Source: Forficula auricularia
Taxonomy: Eukaryota; Arthropoda; Insecta; Dermaptera; Forficulidae
Assembly: GCA_024734495.1 (NCBI GenBank)
Contig: JALMQS010000841.1
Span: 4,704,465 to 4,768,464 of the forward strand
Length of the DNA: 64,000 nucleotides
Direction of reading: 5' to 3'
Shown here piece after piece: positions 8,136 through 16,674 of the stretch. The notes beneath the pieces were generated by a model, which made no database searches, was not told where the DNA came from, and saw only the letters and a list, made by a program, of their open reading frames with translations. The stretch's first letter is position 1, and each line of letters begins with the position of its first letter. A program made the translations under genes and the position numbers.

Positions 8136-8337
8136 TTAGAATTTTTTTTGAGATCTAATTGATTTAATATTTTTTTTTATTATTTGATGTCGTATAAAGA
8201 ATAGTTCTAATAAAAGTTGTTCAGTTTTTTTTTTGTAGATTCAGAATATGTACAGAAACATATAGGTTTCCATTTAAAAAACAGAATTTGACCGCGAAAT
8301 ATCCTTGAAGGCATGTTCTGGGTCGACAAACAATATA
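8136..8337 (-). repeat. Repeat family E, inverted arm (first part)
   Basis: Reverse complement of about 6315-6505 (GATCTAATTGATTTAATATT, TAGATTCAGAATATGTACAG). It is interrupted at 8338 by foldback G and resumes at 9203. Confidence 0.65.
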
Positions 8338-9202
8338 GCCCACGACGGCCAGACCTTGGTTATTTTATAAAGGCTGAAAGTTTTTCTGTGCATGTCCCCT
8401 ATACAGGTGAGAACGACCAGCGACTATAGAGTTTGGGTTGTGGTTGCTTTGGCAGGTAACAGGTGATAAAGGTGTATAAAATAGTACTTTAAATTCGTTA
8501 AAGTATAAAGCTCAATTTTTTTATATTTTCTTCGGGATAACTTTGGAGATCTCGTCATCCATTGCCGGACACTTATGACAGTTGCTACCCCTAAACTTTA
8601 ATAAATTTAGAATTTAGTCTTTTTGATTTTAAGTCGATTCTTCCACGTTTTCAGTAGAGGTTGCCATTAATAGTCAAAACAACAAAAATAGAATGCAATA
8701 AGGTTATTCCTCTAGTATTAGATAAGAATCGATGGTTATTTTTGATTTTAAGTCGATTCCTCCATGTCTTCACCAATGGTTATCAATAATAACCGAAATG
8801 TTAAAAATCTATGTAAAAACCATTAAAACTGTCCGCCTATTGAGGTAACATTTTTTTATAGGTTTCCAAGTAACATATATAAAATTTATCTTTTATATTA
8901 TAACAAAAGTATAATTATAATTTATTAAAGTTTAGGGGTGTCTGGCAGGGGTAGCAACTGTCATAAGTGTCCGGCAATGGATGACGAGATTTCTAAAGTT
9001 ATCCCGAAGAAAATATAAAAATTGAGCTTTGTACTTTAACGAATTTAAAGTACTATTTTATACACCTTTATTACCTGTTGCCTGCCAAAGTGACCACAAC
9101 CCAGACTCTATAGTCGCTGGTCGTTCTTGCCTGTATAGGGGACATGCACAGAGGAACTTTCAGCTTTTATAAAATAACCAAGGTCTGGCCGTCGTGGGCT
9201 AA
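8338..9202. mobile_element. Foldback element G with long terminal inverted repeats
   Basis: Begins AGCCCACGACGGCCAGACC and ends with its mirror. The arms are about 270 bp each (8338-8605, 8930-9202) and remain close to identical, including GATGACGAGAT and TGACAGTTGCTACCCC. The 325-base centre contains a short internal repeat (TTTTGATTTTAAGTCGATTC twice, near 8618 and 8740). No transposase. The copy of family E at 17140-17165 shows the same site without the insertion. Confidence 0.7.
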
Positions 9203-9295
9203 TAGGATAGTTTAGTTTCCCCTCTGATATAAATAAAAAAATTTGAGTTATAAGACTGTCTCAAGATAAAAAAAAACTCAACCGGTATAAGTTTG
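9203..9295 (-). repeat. Repeat family E, inverted arm (remainder)
   Basis: Continues the arm cut at 8337: TTTAGTTTCC, then GAGTTATAAGACTGTCTCAA and the family E terminus ACTCAACCGGTAT. Confidence 0.65.
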
Positions 9296-9503
9296 AACTT
9301 CATCATCTGTTATTTCTCATGGATTAAATTACCTGTTTGAATATAGGTAATTTCGTTTGAAAGGAAAGCTTCATTTACACAAACACCCTGAATATATAAA
9401 AAAATAAATACATATGTATATTATAAATATTGATATATTACTATATTACTAAAAAAAAACAAATCAGGAAATGATTATTTATTTATAGTACTACTTACAT
9501 ATA
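9296..9503. other. AT-rich spacer, nothing recognised
   Basis: No open frame or repeat match seen before the mariner-type terminus at 9504. Confidence 0.4.
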
Positions 9504-9816
9504 CAGGTTGTCCCGTATAACAACCGTAAACATGGAATAGAGTAATTTACGACGGTCCAGAACGTTAACATTTTTTTTAAATAAAAGTTATAATTTTCGA
9601 GTTATAGGCATTTTTTGAAAAATGTTGAAAATCGCTACCCTGCCCTATATACTATCCAGATGGTGTGTCTACAAATTTATATTTTACATATTTTATTATT
9701 CTAATTTTTATTAAATTGAAAGTTTTTTTGCCGAGAGTAGCAGAATTTTTATATATTGAAGGAGACAATAAAAGAGTGTGTCTTCTGCTGGAATTGTAAA
9801 TTTTATATATTTATAA

Positions 9817-9862
9817 CGAGACTATAGTTTCGAGGGCTTTGCCCTCTTCATCAGTCTATTAC
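9817..9862 (-). ncRNA. Hammerhead ribozyme-like motif, family B copy 2
   Basis: Core read on the minus strand: CTGATGA (complement of 9848-9854), stem II GAGGGC/GCCCTC, GAAA (complement of 9828-9831), then CTATAGTC. Stem I pairs TAATAGA with TCGTTA using one bulged A and one G-U pair. Stem III ACTATAGT is self-complementary. Confidence 0.55.
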
Positions 9863-9877
9863 AATGGATTCACAGGA

Positions 9878-10333
9878 TTTTTTTTTTTTTTTTTTCTCTC
9901 CCCTAATGGCCTTGGAATGAATTGTAGCCAGTCTACCATGAGTTAATAAATAATTAGAACAATAAATTAAAAATAAATAATAAATAACTATATACATAAT
10001 AAATAAATATATCAATAACAAATAAATAAATAAATAACAAATAAACAAATAAATAAACAATAAATAAACAAATAAATAATAAATAAATAGAACAATAAAT
10101 TAATAAATAAATAATGAGAAAAATGTTCCAAATAATAAAAATTTCACATGGAAAACACAAATTAGGTATAATAACTCTCGTTGTCAATTGCGTTATAACT
10201 TGATCTTGTTTGCTAGGATAAACCTAATCAATGTTTTGTGTATTTCCTCTCTCTCGAAAGACAAAAGATGCGCCAGATTCCATGGCCTTTGAACATCGTT
10301 GGCAATCAATTCACCCTCTAATCTATCTCTAGA
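9878..10333 (-). pseudogene. 5'-truncated I-type LINE copy: ORF2 end, 3' UTR and poly-A
   Basis: On the minus strand it begins inside the coding end, RDRLEGELIANDVQRPWN then AHLLSFEREEIHKTLI and a stop after NKIKL. An AT-rich 3' UTR with TAAA-type repeats follows, ending in a poly-A tract (the T-run at 9878-9895). The duplication TCACAGGA is at 9870-9877 and 10334-10341. The C-terminal words match the decayed end of the LINE in the NEURL2 intron, so this is the same family. It is a dead 5'-truncated insertion in the loop of repeat B. Confidence 0.72.
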
Positions 10334-10511
10334 TCACAGGAATTAATTTATTAATAATATGAATAATTCATAAATTAATTCCTGTGAATCCATTCTAATA
10401 GACTTATGAAGGGGCAAGGCCCTCGAAACTATAGTTTCGTTATAAATATATAAAATTTGTAATTCCAGCAGAAGACACACTCTTTTATTGTCTCCGTCAA
10501 TTCTAATTTTT

Positions 10512-10817
10512 GTTGCGCAATCGTGAATAATCCTTCTATTGACCAGAATTCAAAATAAAACCATAAGTACTATACTTTTGGAGAAAAAAATATTTTTGCC
10601 GGACTTATGTTTAAAAAATTTTCATCAATTAAATTTGATTCATCTTTAATGTAAAAAAAAGTCTAGTATACTGGCATGGCAAGTTATTTAAAAAATTGGC
10701 CCATTTTGTCAAGATTTTTTTTTTTATAATGATACTGATACAAGAAGAAGTTGCACCCAGAAGGTACAACCTCTGAAGTCCGTGGTGGACCCTTGTAACG
10801 TGAAGATAAGGGGAGAT
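10512..10817. repeat. Left part of inner foldback arm of the 9504-14108 element
   Basis: About 10500-10730 is mirrored by 12240-12445 (shared TAAGTACTATACTTTTGGAG and CAAGTTATTTAAAAAATTGG). The last 80 bases are the 3' end of the LINE that follows on the minus strand. No gene. Confidence 0.6.
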
Positions 10818-11682
10818 TTAGGGATTGGGTAGCAATCGAAGGTATCTATGGATGCTGGTCTTGAAAGATTGAAGGTTATAAGTTGCTGGAAAGACGGTCG
10901 GGGGAAGAGAGTTCCAGTCTCTAGATGTCATAGGGATAAATGAATTGGCGAATGCGTTTGTTCGATTAGTATCCAGTTTAAGCGCGTAGGGGTGTTGAAT
11001 TTTAGAAAATCGTGTATTTCGCGCAAATGAAGCCTTTGGTGGGATTATCGATTTTATTTCGTCAGAACAAAAGCCATGGTAGTATCTATAAAAAAGGGAA
11101 AGGGCGGAGACAGATCTACGATGGGCTAGGGAGTCGAGAGTGTCAGTTAATGTAGGATCGCCTATCAGTCTGATAGCTCGCCTCTGAATTGCATCTAAGG
11201 TATTAAGAGAATACTTGGAGGCTCCTCTCCACAAATGCGAGCAATATTCAAGACAGGGGCGAATTTGAGCCTTGTATAATATAAGGAGTTGAGTGGGGGT
11301 GAAAAATCGTTTGGTTCGGAAAAGAAAGCCAAGCTTACATGCTGCAGCTTTTGCTACTGAGATAATATGGTCATTCCAAGAGAGGTCAGAACCTAAGGTG
11401 ACACCTAACATTGATATTTTATTACGGAATTCCAATGAGCTCGAATCAAAATGAAATGTCCGGAAGGTTCCTATCTGCGCGCCTAGAAATTAGGCAGCAT
11501 TGTGTTTTGCTAGCATTAAAGTTTACCAAATTGTGAGATCCCCATTTTTTAAGCATGCTTAAATCTGAATTTATTGAGGAGGCTATGTTTGCGCGATTGT
11601 CTAGTAAGGATTGAGCGTTGTGGAGGGTGCTATCGTCAGCGTAACAATGTATTGGATTGGAGATTTCAAAATGGTACGGCAC
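10818..11682 (-). pseudogene. Non-LTR retrotransposon reverse transcriptase, C-terminal part, one frameshift
   Basis: Two minus-strand frames (11682-11446, then 11435-10818) join with a single-base shift near 11440. The first holds the RT catalytic box in HCYADDSTLH and NFNASKTQCC. The second continues SMLGVTLGSDLSWNDHI, then QIRPCLEYCSHLWRGA, IQRRAIRLIGD and the closing RDWNSLPPTVFP. This order is typical of the RT thumb and C-terminal region of a CR1/L2-like insect LINE, and is distinct from the I-type family at 3253 and 9878. The fingers domain and endonuclease are missing. It sits in the inner foldback of the mariner-like element. Confidence 0.82.
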
Positions 11683-11836
11683 TTTGTACTTCCTTCTTTA
11701 GAAAAAAAAATATTTGTATTTTTTTGCAAAATTGGCTAATTTAAAAAACATATTTTGATAGTGTTTTTTTTATTTAATATGTTAATCAATTGTGTCGCAT
11801 CTTGATTGAACTAATCTTTGGCAATTATAGACATTA

Positions 11837-12031
11837 TTTTTTTTTTTTTTTTTTTTTTTTTGGGGTTTTTCGGCCTTTTTAGCCATAAGCCACTTTACGA
11901 TACTATATATTTATTTTTTTCAAATTTGTCTCTACTCCCGGGGTCAGATTTTAGCTGGATGCCTCGAGTCGGATTCGAACCCGGGTCCCCTGGTTAGCCG
12001 TTGTTACGCTACCGACTGTCCATCGACCCCC
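11837..12031 (-). mobile_element. tRNA-derived SINE with target-site duplication
   Basis: On the minus strand it starts GGGGTCGATGGACAGTCGG, has an A-box-like TGGACAGTCGG (about 12012-12022) and a good B box GGTTCGAATCC (11971-11981), then a unique body and a poly-A tail (the T-run at 11837-11861). The 13 bp duplication ATTATAGACATTA lies at 11824-11836 and 12032-12044. The mirrored arm of the host foldback shows the same region without it. The parent tRNA could not be named. Confidence 0.85.
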
Positions 12032-12044
12032 ATTATAGACATTA

Positions 12045-12647
12045 AAACTATAAAAGCTCTTAACAATGTCTATAATAGCCAAAGATTGGATCAATCAAGA
12101 TGAGACATAATCGATTAACATATTAAATTAAAAAAACACTCTCAAAATCTGTTTTTAAATTAGCTAATTTTGCCAAGAAAATACAAAAAAAAAAAATTTC
12201 AAAAGAAGGAAGTACAAAGTGCTGTACCATTTTGAAATCTCGATTAAATGGGCTAATTTTTTAAATAACTTGCCATGGTAGTTTACTAGACTTTTTTTAC
12301 ATTAATTAAAGATGATTCAAAATTGGCTGATGAAAATTTTTTTAAAACATAAGCCCGGCAAAAATATTTTTTTCTCCAAAAGTATAGTACTTATGGTTGT
12401 ATTTTGAATTCTGGTCAAGAGCAGGATTATTCAGGATTGCGTGACAAAAATTAGAATTGTAAATTTGTAGCCACACCATCTCGATATTTAGGACAGGGTG
12501 GATTTTCACCATTTTCAAAAAAAAAACTATAACTCGAAAACTACACTGAAATGCAAAAAAATCGATCCACCAATAAAAACTTTATTAAATAGTAAATCAT
12601 ATTTAATTTTTTCTCAAGTAACCATAAATTATTGAAATTATTGCTTG
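12045..12647. repeat. Right part of inner foldback of the 9504-14108 element
   Basis: Mirrors 11690-11836, 10500-10730 and 9571-9709 in that order, which makes it a useful record of the host sequence before the SINE, LINE and family B insertions. No gene. Confidence 0.6.
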
Positions 12648-12835
12648 CATGTCGGTTAGTAAACTCGTTTTAAACGTTTGCAAAGGGTGGAACCCTTAGA
12701 ATTCACCTTGTGCCCGGTGGGATTGCCAATCAGATGAAAGTGCCTGACATCTGATTGGCCATCCCACCGGGCCAAGGTGAATTCTAACGATTTTGCCCTT
12801 TGTCAACGTTTACAAAGAGTTTACTAACCAACATA
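12648..12835. mobile_element. Hairpin MITE
   Basis: Near-perfect palindrome: arms of about 88 bases from TGTCGGTTAGTAAACTCG to its mirror at GTTTACTAACCAACA, with inner match TTAGAATTCACCTTG and GGCCAATCAGATG-like loop edges. The loop is only about 10 bases. No clear target duplication. Confidence 0.65.
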
Positions 12836-13281
12836 CAACTGGCCCTTAGCCCTTGATTAATTAGCCACACAGAATTTGAACTGCTTGAACTTGAGAAATA
12901 TCAATTTTGTATATTTTATTTTTCTATCAATGATGCTTAATTCAAAATTATTCATTTTATTGATATTTCAAATGGAATTTGATCTTTTATTAAAACTTTA
13001 TTTAAATTTAAAATGAAATTGAGAAAGTATGATAACACTGCCCAACAATGAAAATGCTTCGGGCTCAAAAATAGCTGATTCTTATGTATTTCTACCTGCT
13101 GAATTCAAAAATCACCATAAAGATTACCGATTAGCTCTTGTTTTGGAGATATAATCGATCAAAACGGTGAAAAAGACTATTTTGACCTATTTTCGAGTTC
13201 CGCTAGATATTAAACAACAATATTTGAGATCACAATATTTTGTTGAACTAATAGAAAACAGCTTCTTCTTGGATTTACAAA
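12836..13281. other. Degenerate interior of the mariner-like element
   Basis: This is where the transposase DDE domain would be expected downstream of the N-terminal fragment, but all frames are closed and no catalytic motif is visible. Confidence 0.45.
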
Positions 13282-13690
13282 TTACCGTTGGCTAGACTGA
13301 AGCCTTTGAAGATGGTCTGTTGGGAGAATCTTCTGGACCACCGTGATTTTATAGGGGTGGAATTTCAGTTCTTTGTTAAGAATCCTTTGAAGGCTCCGAC
13401 GTGACATTCCAAGAGCTTGAGCACGATGTCTCGTTGATCGACGTGGGCTCATAATGACATCGCGTCTCACACGCTCCACGTTCTCATTGTTTGAGATCTA
13501 GGCGTCCATTTTGGAGCACATGAACCAGTAGTGCGGAAATTATGCACCCAACTCAATATCATATCTCGCTTAGGAACACTACCGCGAGGTGGGATGTTGA
13601 AAAGGCACGCGTCACAGCAACAATTGACTCGTTATTGCGTATAAACTCTTCCACTGCGAAAACACGATGCTCAACGGACCACGTAGCCAT
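13282..13690 (-). pseudogene. Mariner-like transposase N-terminus (DUF4817 plus second HTH), frameshifted
   Basis: Starts at an ATG (13690) with MATWSVEHRVFAVEEFIR and NNESIVAVTRAF, shifts frame to SVPKRDMILSWVHNF and RTTGS, and shifts again to NVERVRRDVIMSPRRSTRHR followed by LGMSRRSLQRIL and KFHPYKITVVQ. This is the full order of the two helix-turn-helix segments and linker in insect IS630/Tc1/mariner transposases with a DUF4817 start. Two frameshifts and the missing catalytic domain make it inactive. It lies at the expected end of the 9504-14108 element, about 420 bases from the right terminus. Confidence 0.8.
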
Positions 13691-14108
13691 CGCGACTGAC
13701 TGCCAGTCTGCAACTGAAACTTCCCGTCCCCCCCACCACAGCACGAAGACAGCCTAACCCCTGGCTCCCCCACTCCAGACGTACAGCCCACTTCAAAACC
13801 ACCACCAAGTATTTTAAAACCACCCGATCCATCTGCGCCACCCTGTATGAATCCTTAATGTCTGTTCTATATACGCTAGATATTAACTTTTTGATGGTAT
13901 TGTCGCGAAACAACTACTTTAAAGAGTTAATGGAACAAATTATATTAATATTTGTAAACGTTTTAAAGATAATTTGCTATTTAATGGAGTTTTTATTGGT
14001 GGCTCGATTTTTTTGCACAGTAGTTTATAAGACTTTTAATAAAAAAAAATTCTTACCTTCTGGACCGTCGTAAATTCCCGGTTTATCGTTGTGATACGGG
14101 ACACCCTG
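13691..14108 (-). other. 5' flank and terminus of the mariner-like element
   Basis: Untranslated side of the transposase fragment, closing with the terminus that mirrors 9504. A C-rich stretch (13729-13850) and a TA-rich stretch follow one another. The open frames here have no recognisable product. Confidence 0.45.
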
Positions 14109-14392
14109 TATATTAATCAATTGAATAGGTCATATAAGTCAATTCAAATTTTGTTTTCTTATTAAAATTAAGCCAACCTTTTCTGGCGCCCTTTACTTTT
14201 ATGCGCCCCCTCTACGGTCATCAAATTTTAAGTCAATTTTACCCAGATTTAGGGTTAAATTGAACTGACGATGACGCTGTGATAGAAATCCACATCTACT
14301 TACTTTATTATTTTTACTTTATAAAAAACACTAGTATCTTTAAAAGAAACAATCTTTAGGACATATTATAAACAATTACAATAAATAATATC
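14109..14392. other. Unassigned DNA between transposons
   Basis: No open frame or repeat match recognised; bases 14385-14392 (ATAATATC) may be the left target duplication of the next MITE. Confidence 0.4.
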
Positions 14393-14520
14393 CGAGGGGT
14401 AAACCGCGATTGGAATTAGGTGTACACGTCTTTGGAATTCATTAGATGATCTATTGTCTTCTACTTGGAAATGAAAGTGGAAGTAGGTGTACACGATATT
14501 AGATCGAGGTTCACCCCTCG
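14393..14520. mobile_element. CGAGGGG MITE, complete copy
   Basis: 128 bases from CGAGGGGTAAACCGCGA to its mirror TTCACCCCTCG; the two halves form one long hairpin. The 8-base flanks ATAATATC and ATAATGTA agree at the first five positions only. Same family as 16491-16612 and the half copy at 2598. Confidence 0.75.
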
Positions 14521-14554
14521 ATAATGTATAATAAAAATGTATGTTAGGCAGTTT

Positions 14555-14651
14555 TCAAATATTTGATATTACTACCTATCACGTTAACAACAATGGTTAA
14601 TTATTGAAAGTAACAATGCGTTTCTTATTTCTAGAAGATTGGTTTATTAAC
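14555..14651 (-). pseudogene. hAT-like transposase extreme C-terminus
   Basis: Minus strand reads LINQSSRNKKRIVTFNN and a stop, matching the ending LIKQSSRNKKRIVTLNN at 15850-16005. It is followed by the same 3' sequence (CTATCACGTTAACAACAATG, TTTTCAAATATTTGAT). Cut at about 14651 by the hammerhead-like repeat. Confidence 0.6.
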
Positions 14652-15370
14652 CTTTGCATTAATAAATGGGCCAGATGTTTCGACGATATTTCGACTTCCT
14701 CATCATCATCATTGAGTATACAGTCCTAAGACTGGTTTGATGCAACAATCCGTCTCCACTCGACTCTACCCCCGCCAGCTGTTTGACCTCTCTAAATGTC
14801 TGGCATCCCATATCCCCAATTATTTGGTTGAAATATTCTAATCTGGGTCTTCCCCTTCCCCTTTTCTTTCCCACCTCCCCCTCCAAGATATCCCTAAGCA
14901 GTCCCCCATGTCTCAGTGTGTGCCCCATCATCTGACCTCTTCTCTTCTCCAGACTCTTCCACAAGGTTCTTCTTTCTCCGATTCTCCCAAGAACTTCTTC
15001 ATTTGTAATTTTATCCATCCATTTGATATTCATCATTCTTCTGTAGCACCACATTTCGAAAGCCTCTAATCTCTTTCTCTAATTGTCCAGGTTTCACACC
15101 CGTACATGGCTATGCTCCATACATATGTCTTCAATAGCAACTTCCTGTTTTCTAAGCTGATTGAGGAGGAGCATAGTAGTTTTTGTTTTGAATTAAACCC
15201 CATTTTTGCTTGGGCAATTCTTGATTTAATTTCGTTTTCGCTCCTCCCATCCCATGTTATTTTACTTCCTAGGTAGCGGAATTCCCTCCTCGACTTCCTT
15301 GTTTTTATTAAATGGGCCACTGAGGAAGTCGAAATAAATCGTCGAAACGTCTGGCTCATTTAATAAAAAC
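14652..15370. mobile_element. Inverted repeat with hammerhead-like arms, split by a LINE
   Basis: Left arm ATGGGCCAGATGTTTCGACG (14666-14690) mirrors right arm CGTCGAAACGTCTGGCTCAT (15340-15359). Before the LINE inserted, the two arms were about 15 bases apart. On the plus strand the right arm reads CTGAGGA, a CGA/TCG hairpin and GAAACGTC, a one-change version of the hammerhead core, with GGGCCA and TGGCTC able to form stem I. Confidence 0.55.
14701..15289 (-). pseudogene. 5'-truncated LINE: reverse transcriptase C-terminal region
   Basis: Two minus-strand frames. The first (about 15289-15066) reads EFRYLGSKITWDGRSENEIK, then KSRIAQAKMGFN and WSIAMYGCETWTI. The second (15054-14720) reads MWCYRRMMNIKWMDKITNEE, then GHTLRHGGLLRDILEGE and GRGRPR. 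These are the standard post-catalytic blocks of endonuclease/reverse transcriptase LINE proteins common in insects. The 3' end is a (GAT)n tail with no poly-A. The 10 bp duplication TCGACTTCCT is at 14691-14700 and 15290-15299. The RT catalytic core is absent. Confidence 0.82.
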
Positions 15371-15590
15371 ACTGTGTTTTTAATTTTTAGTCCAATTCCC
15401 TACTATTCCTGTTTTAATTGTTATTTATTATGGATGCAAGTAATGCAACATAATATAGTAGCTACGTTTAATTATTAATTGGATCCGAATGTATGCATTC
15501 CGGCTGCGAAGCCCGCCTTCCATGGGTGGGTTTTAAAATGAAATTATTTTTTAATAATAATAATAATAAATTTATTGAACCAATAATATT
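15371..15590. other. Unassigned AT-rich DNA with an (AAT)n tract
   Basis: A short AATAATAATAATAA microsatellite at about 15551-15570; otherwise no feature recognised. Confidence 0.4.
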
Positions 15591-15719
15591 TTACCTGAAA
15601 TAAAGTTTACATTGAAAATTTGAGGCTTCGACTTCGGAGATTACTTCCCCACTATCTGATTCAATAGAAATGAGGGCCAAATTTTGAAGTTGTTCTTGGG
15701 ACATTAATGATCTGAGTTA
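15591..15719 (-). pseudogene. hAT-family transposase C-terminal dimerisation fragment, copy 1
   Basis: Minus strand: LRSLMSQEQLQNLALISIES, then DSGEVISEVEASNFQ and a TAA at 15591-15593. L-R-S-x-M-x-Q-E-x-L-x-N-L-A-L-x-S-I-E is the hallmark C-terminal motif of hAT transposases and their domesticated zinc-finger MYM relatives. Nothing upstream is preserved. It is the first half of a direct duplication of about 290 bp (second half at 15940-16090). Confidence 0.72.
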
Positions 15720-15779
15720 GTTATTAATTATTTACGGCCCAATTTCGCTAATACCTTATATCAAATATACGGAATTGGA

Positions 15780-16110
15780 GTAATGTGTACATTAAACATA
15801 AGTGTGTTAGCCAGTTTTCAAATATTTGATATTACCACCTATCACGTTAACAACAATGATTAATTATTGAGAGTAACAATGCGCTTCTTATTTCTAGAAG
15901 ATTGCTTTATTAACTCTTGGATATCTAATTCATTTAATAAATCTGATTCAATAGAAATGAGAGCCAATTTTGAAGTTGTTCTTGGGACATTGATGATCTT
16001 GAGTTAGTTTTTAATTATTTACGGCCCTCGGCCCCCGTCCAATTTCGCCCTGATAATATGTTATATCAAATATATGGAATTGGAGTAATGTGTACATTAA
16101 ACATATTAAG
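15780..16110 (-). pseudogene. hAT-family transposase C-terminal fragment, copy 2, with 3' region
   Basis: Minus strand: MSQEQLQN, a one-base deletion, then LALISIESDLLNELDIQELI and KQSSRNKKRIVTLNN to a stop near 15850. This preserves the true C-terminus that copy 1 lacks. The flanks TGGAGTAATGTGTACATTAA occur in both copies (about 15775 and 16083), showing that the two are direct duplicates. Confidence 0.72.
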
Positions 16111-16482
16111 TGTGTACATTCACATTTGTTTAATTAGGTGTTAATTTTTTGGAACAATTATAATATTATTTATAAGAATGGATCTGAATCAGAGACTATT
16201 AATTTATTTCTTATTTATATTTAGATTAACAATGTCAACAAAATAATTTTTAGGTTATGTTCAAAACAACCAATAATAGAAATTTGATATTTTAATATAA
16301 TTTATTTTCTCTTTAATTATTATACATATAATAATAGTATTCAATTTCAATAATTAACTTAAATGTACATTTTTATCACAACTTGAATATGTTGTAGAAA
16401 ATATTCCATCAGAAATTATTTTGAACGAATAGACATTGTAAATCTACCATATTTGACAATATTTCTAGAAAATATACATATA
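16111..16482. other. AT-rich DNA, nothing recognised
   Basis: No open frame, RNA gene or repeat match seen. Confidence 0.4.
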
Positions 16483-16490
16483 CATATACC

Positions 16491-16612
16491 CGAGGGGTGA
16501 ACCGCGATTGGAATTAGGTGTACATCGTCTTCTTATTCATTAGAAAAACTATTGTTTTCTACTTGAAAGTGGAAGTAGGTGTACACGATTTTAGGTCGCG
16601 GTTCACCCCTCG
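16491..16612. mobile_element. CGAGGGG MITE, complete copy with perfect 8 bp target-site duplication
   Basis: 122 bases from CGAGGGGTGAACCGCGA to its mirror TCGCGGTTCACCCCTCG, flanked by CATATACC at 16483-16490 and 16613-16620. An 8 bp duplication with a C-A/G-GGG-type end fits a non-autonomous hAT element, and hAT fragments lie just upstream. The superfamily call is inference. Confidence 0.85.
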
Positions 16613-16674
16613 CATATACCTATTACCCTTTAATTTCAAAATACTTATACTAAAAAGTAGAAAATAAATTTATG

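Larger units (their letters stand above)
9710..10499. mobile_element. Foldback repeat family B, copy 2, with 12 bp target-site duplication
   Basis: Flanked by ATTCTAATTTTT at 9698-9709 and 10500-10511. The mirror arm of the host element (about 12436-12470) shows this site once and uninterrupted, confirming the insertion. Arms match copy 1: TTGAAGGAGACAATAAAAG at the left and the mirrored CTTTTATTGTCTCC at the right. The centre is split by the LINE fragment at 9878. The left arm retains an intact hammerhead-like core on the minus strand; the right arm has CTTATGA in place of CTGATGA. Confidence 0.78.
9504..14108 (-). mobile_element. Mariner-like element swollen by nested insertions
   Basis: Termini CAGGTTGTCCCGTATAACAA (left) and the mirror of CAGGGTGTCCCGTATCACAA (right), with TA on both sides (9502-9503, 14109-14110). 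The similarity continues about 60 bases inward to a shared ACGACGGTCCAGAA. A decayed transposase start lies at 13690-13282 on the minus strand. Inner segments also mirror one another (9571-9709 with 12470-12600; 10500-10730 with 12240-12445; 11690-11836 with 12032-12230), so the element contains a large foldback that later received repeat B, a LINE piece and a SINE. Confidence 0.6.

Noticed and set aside
9851..10187. Two overlapping minus-strand frames rich in Tyr, Ile and Leu
   Set aside because: Translation of a TAAA/AATA low-complexity 3' UTR of a LINE.
13671..13913. 80-codon minus-strand frame overlapping the transposase start
   Set aside because: Different frame from the recognisable DUF4817 sequence; most of it lies in the untranslated flank.
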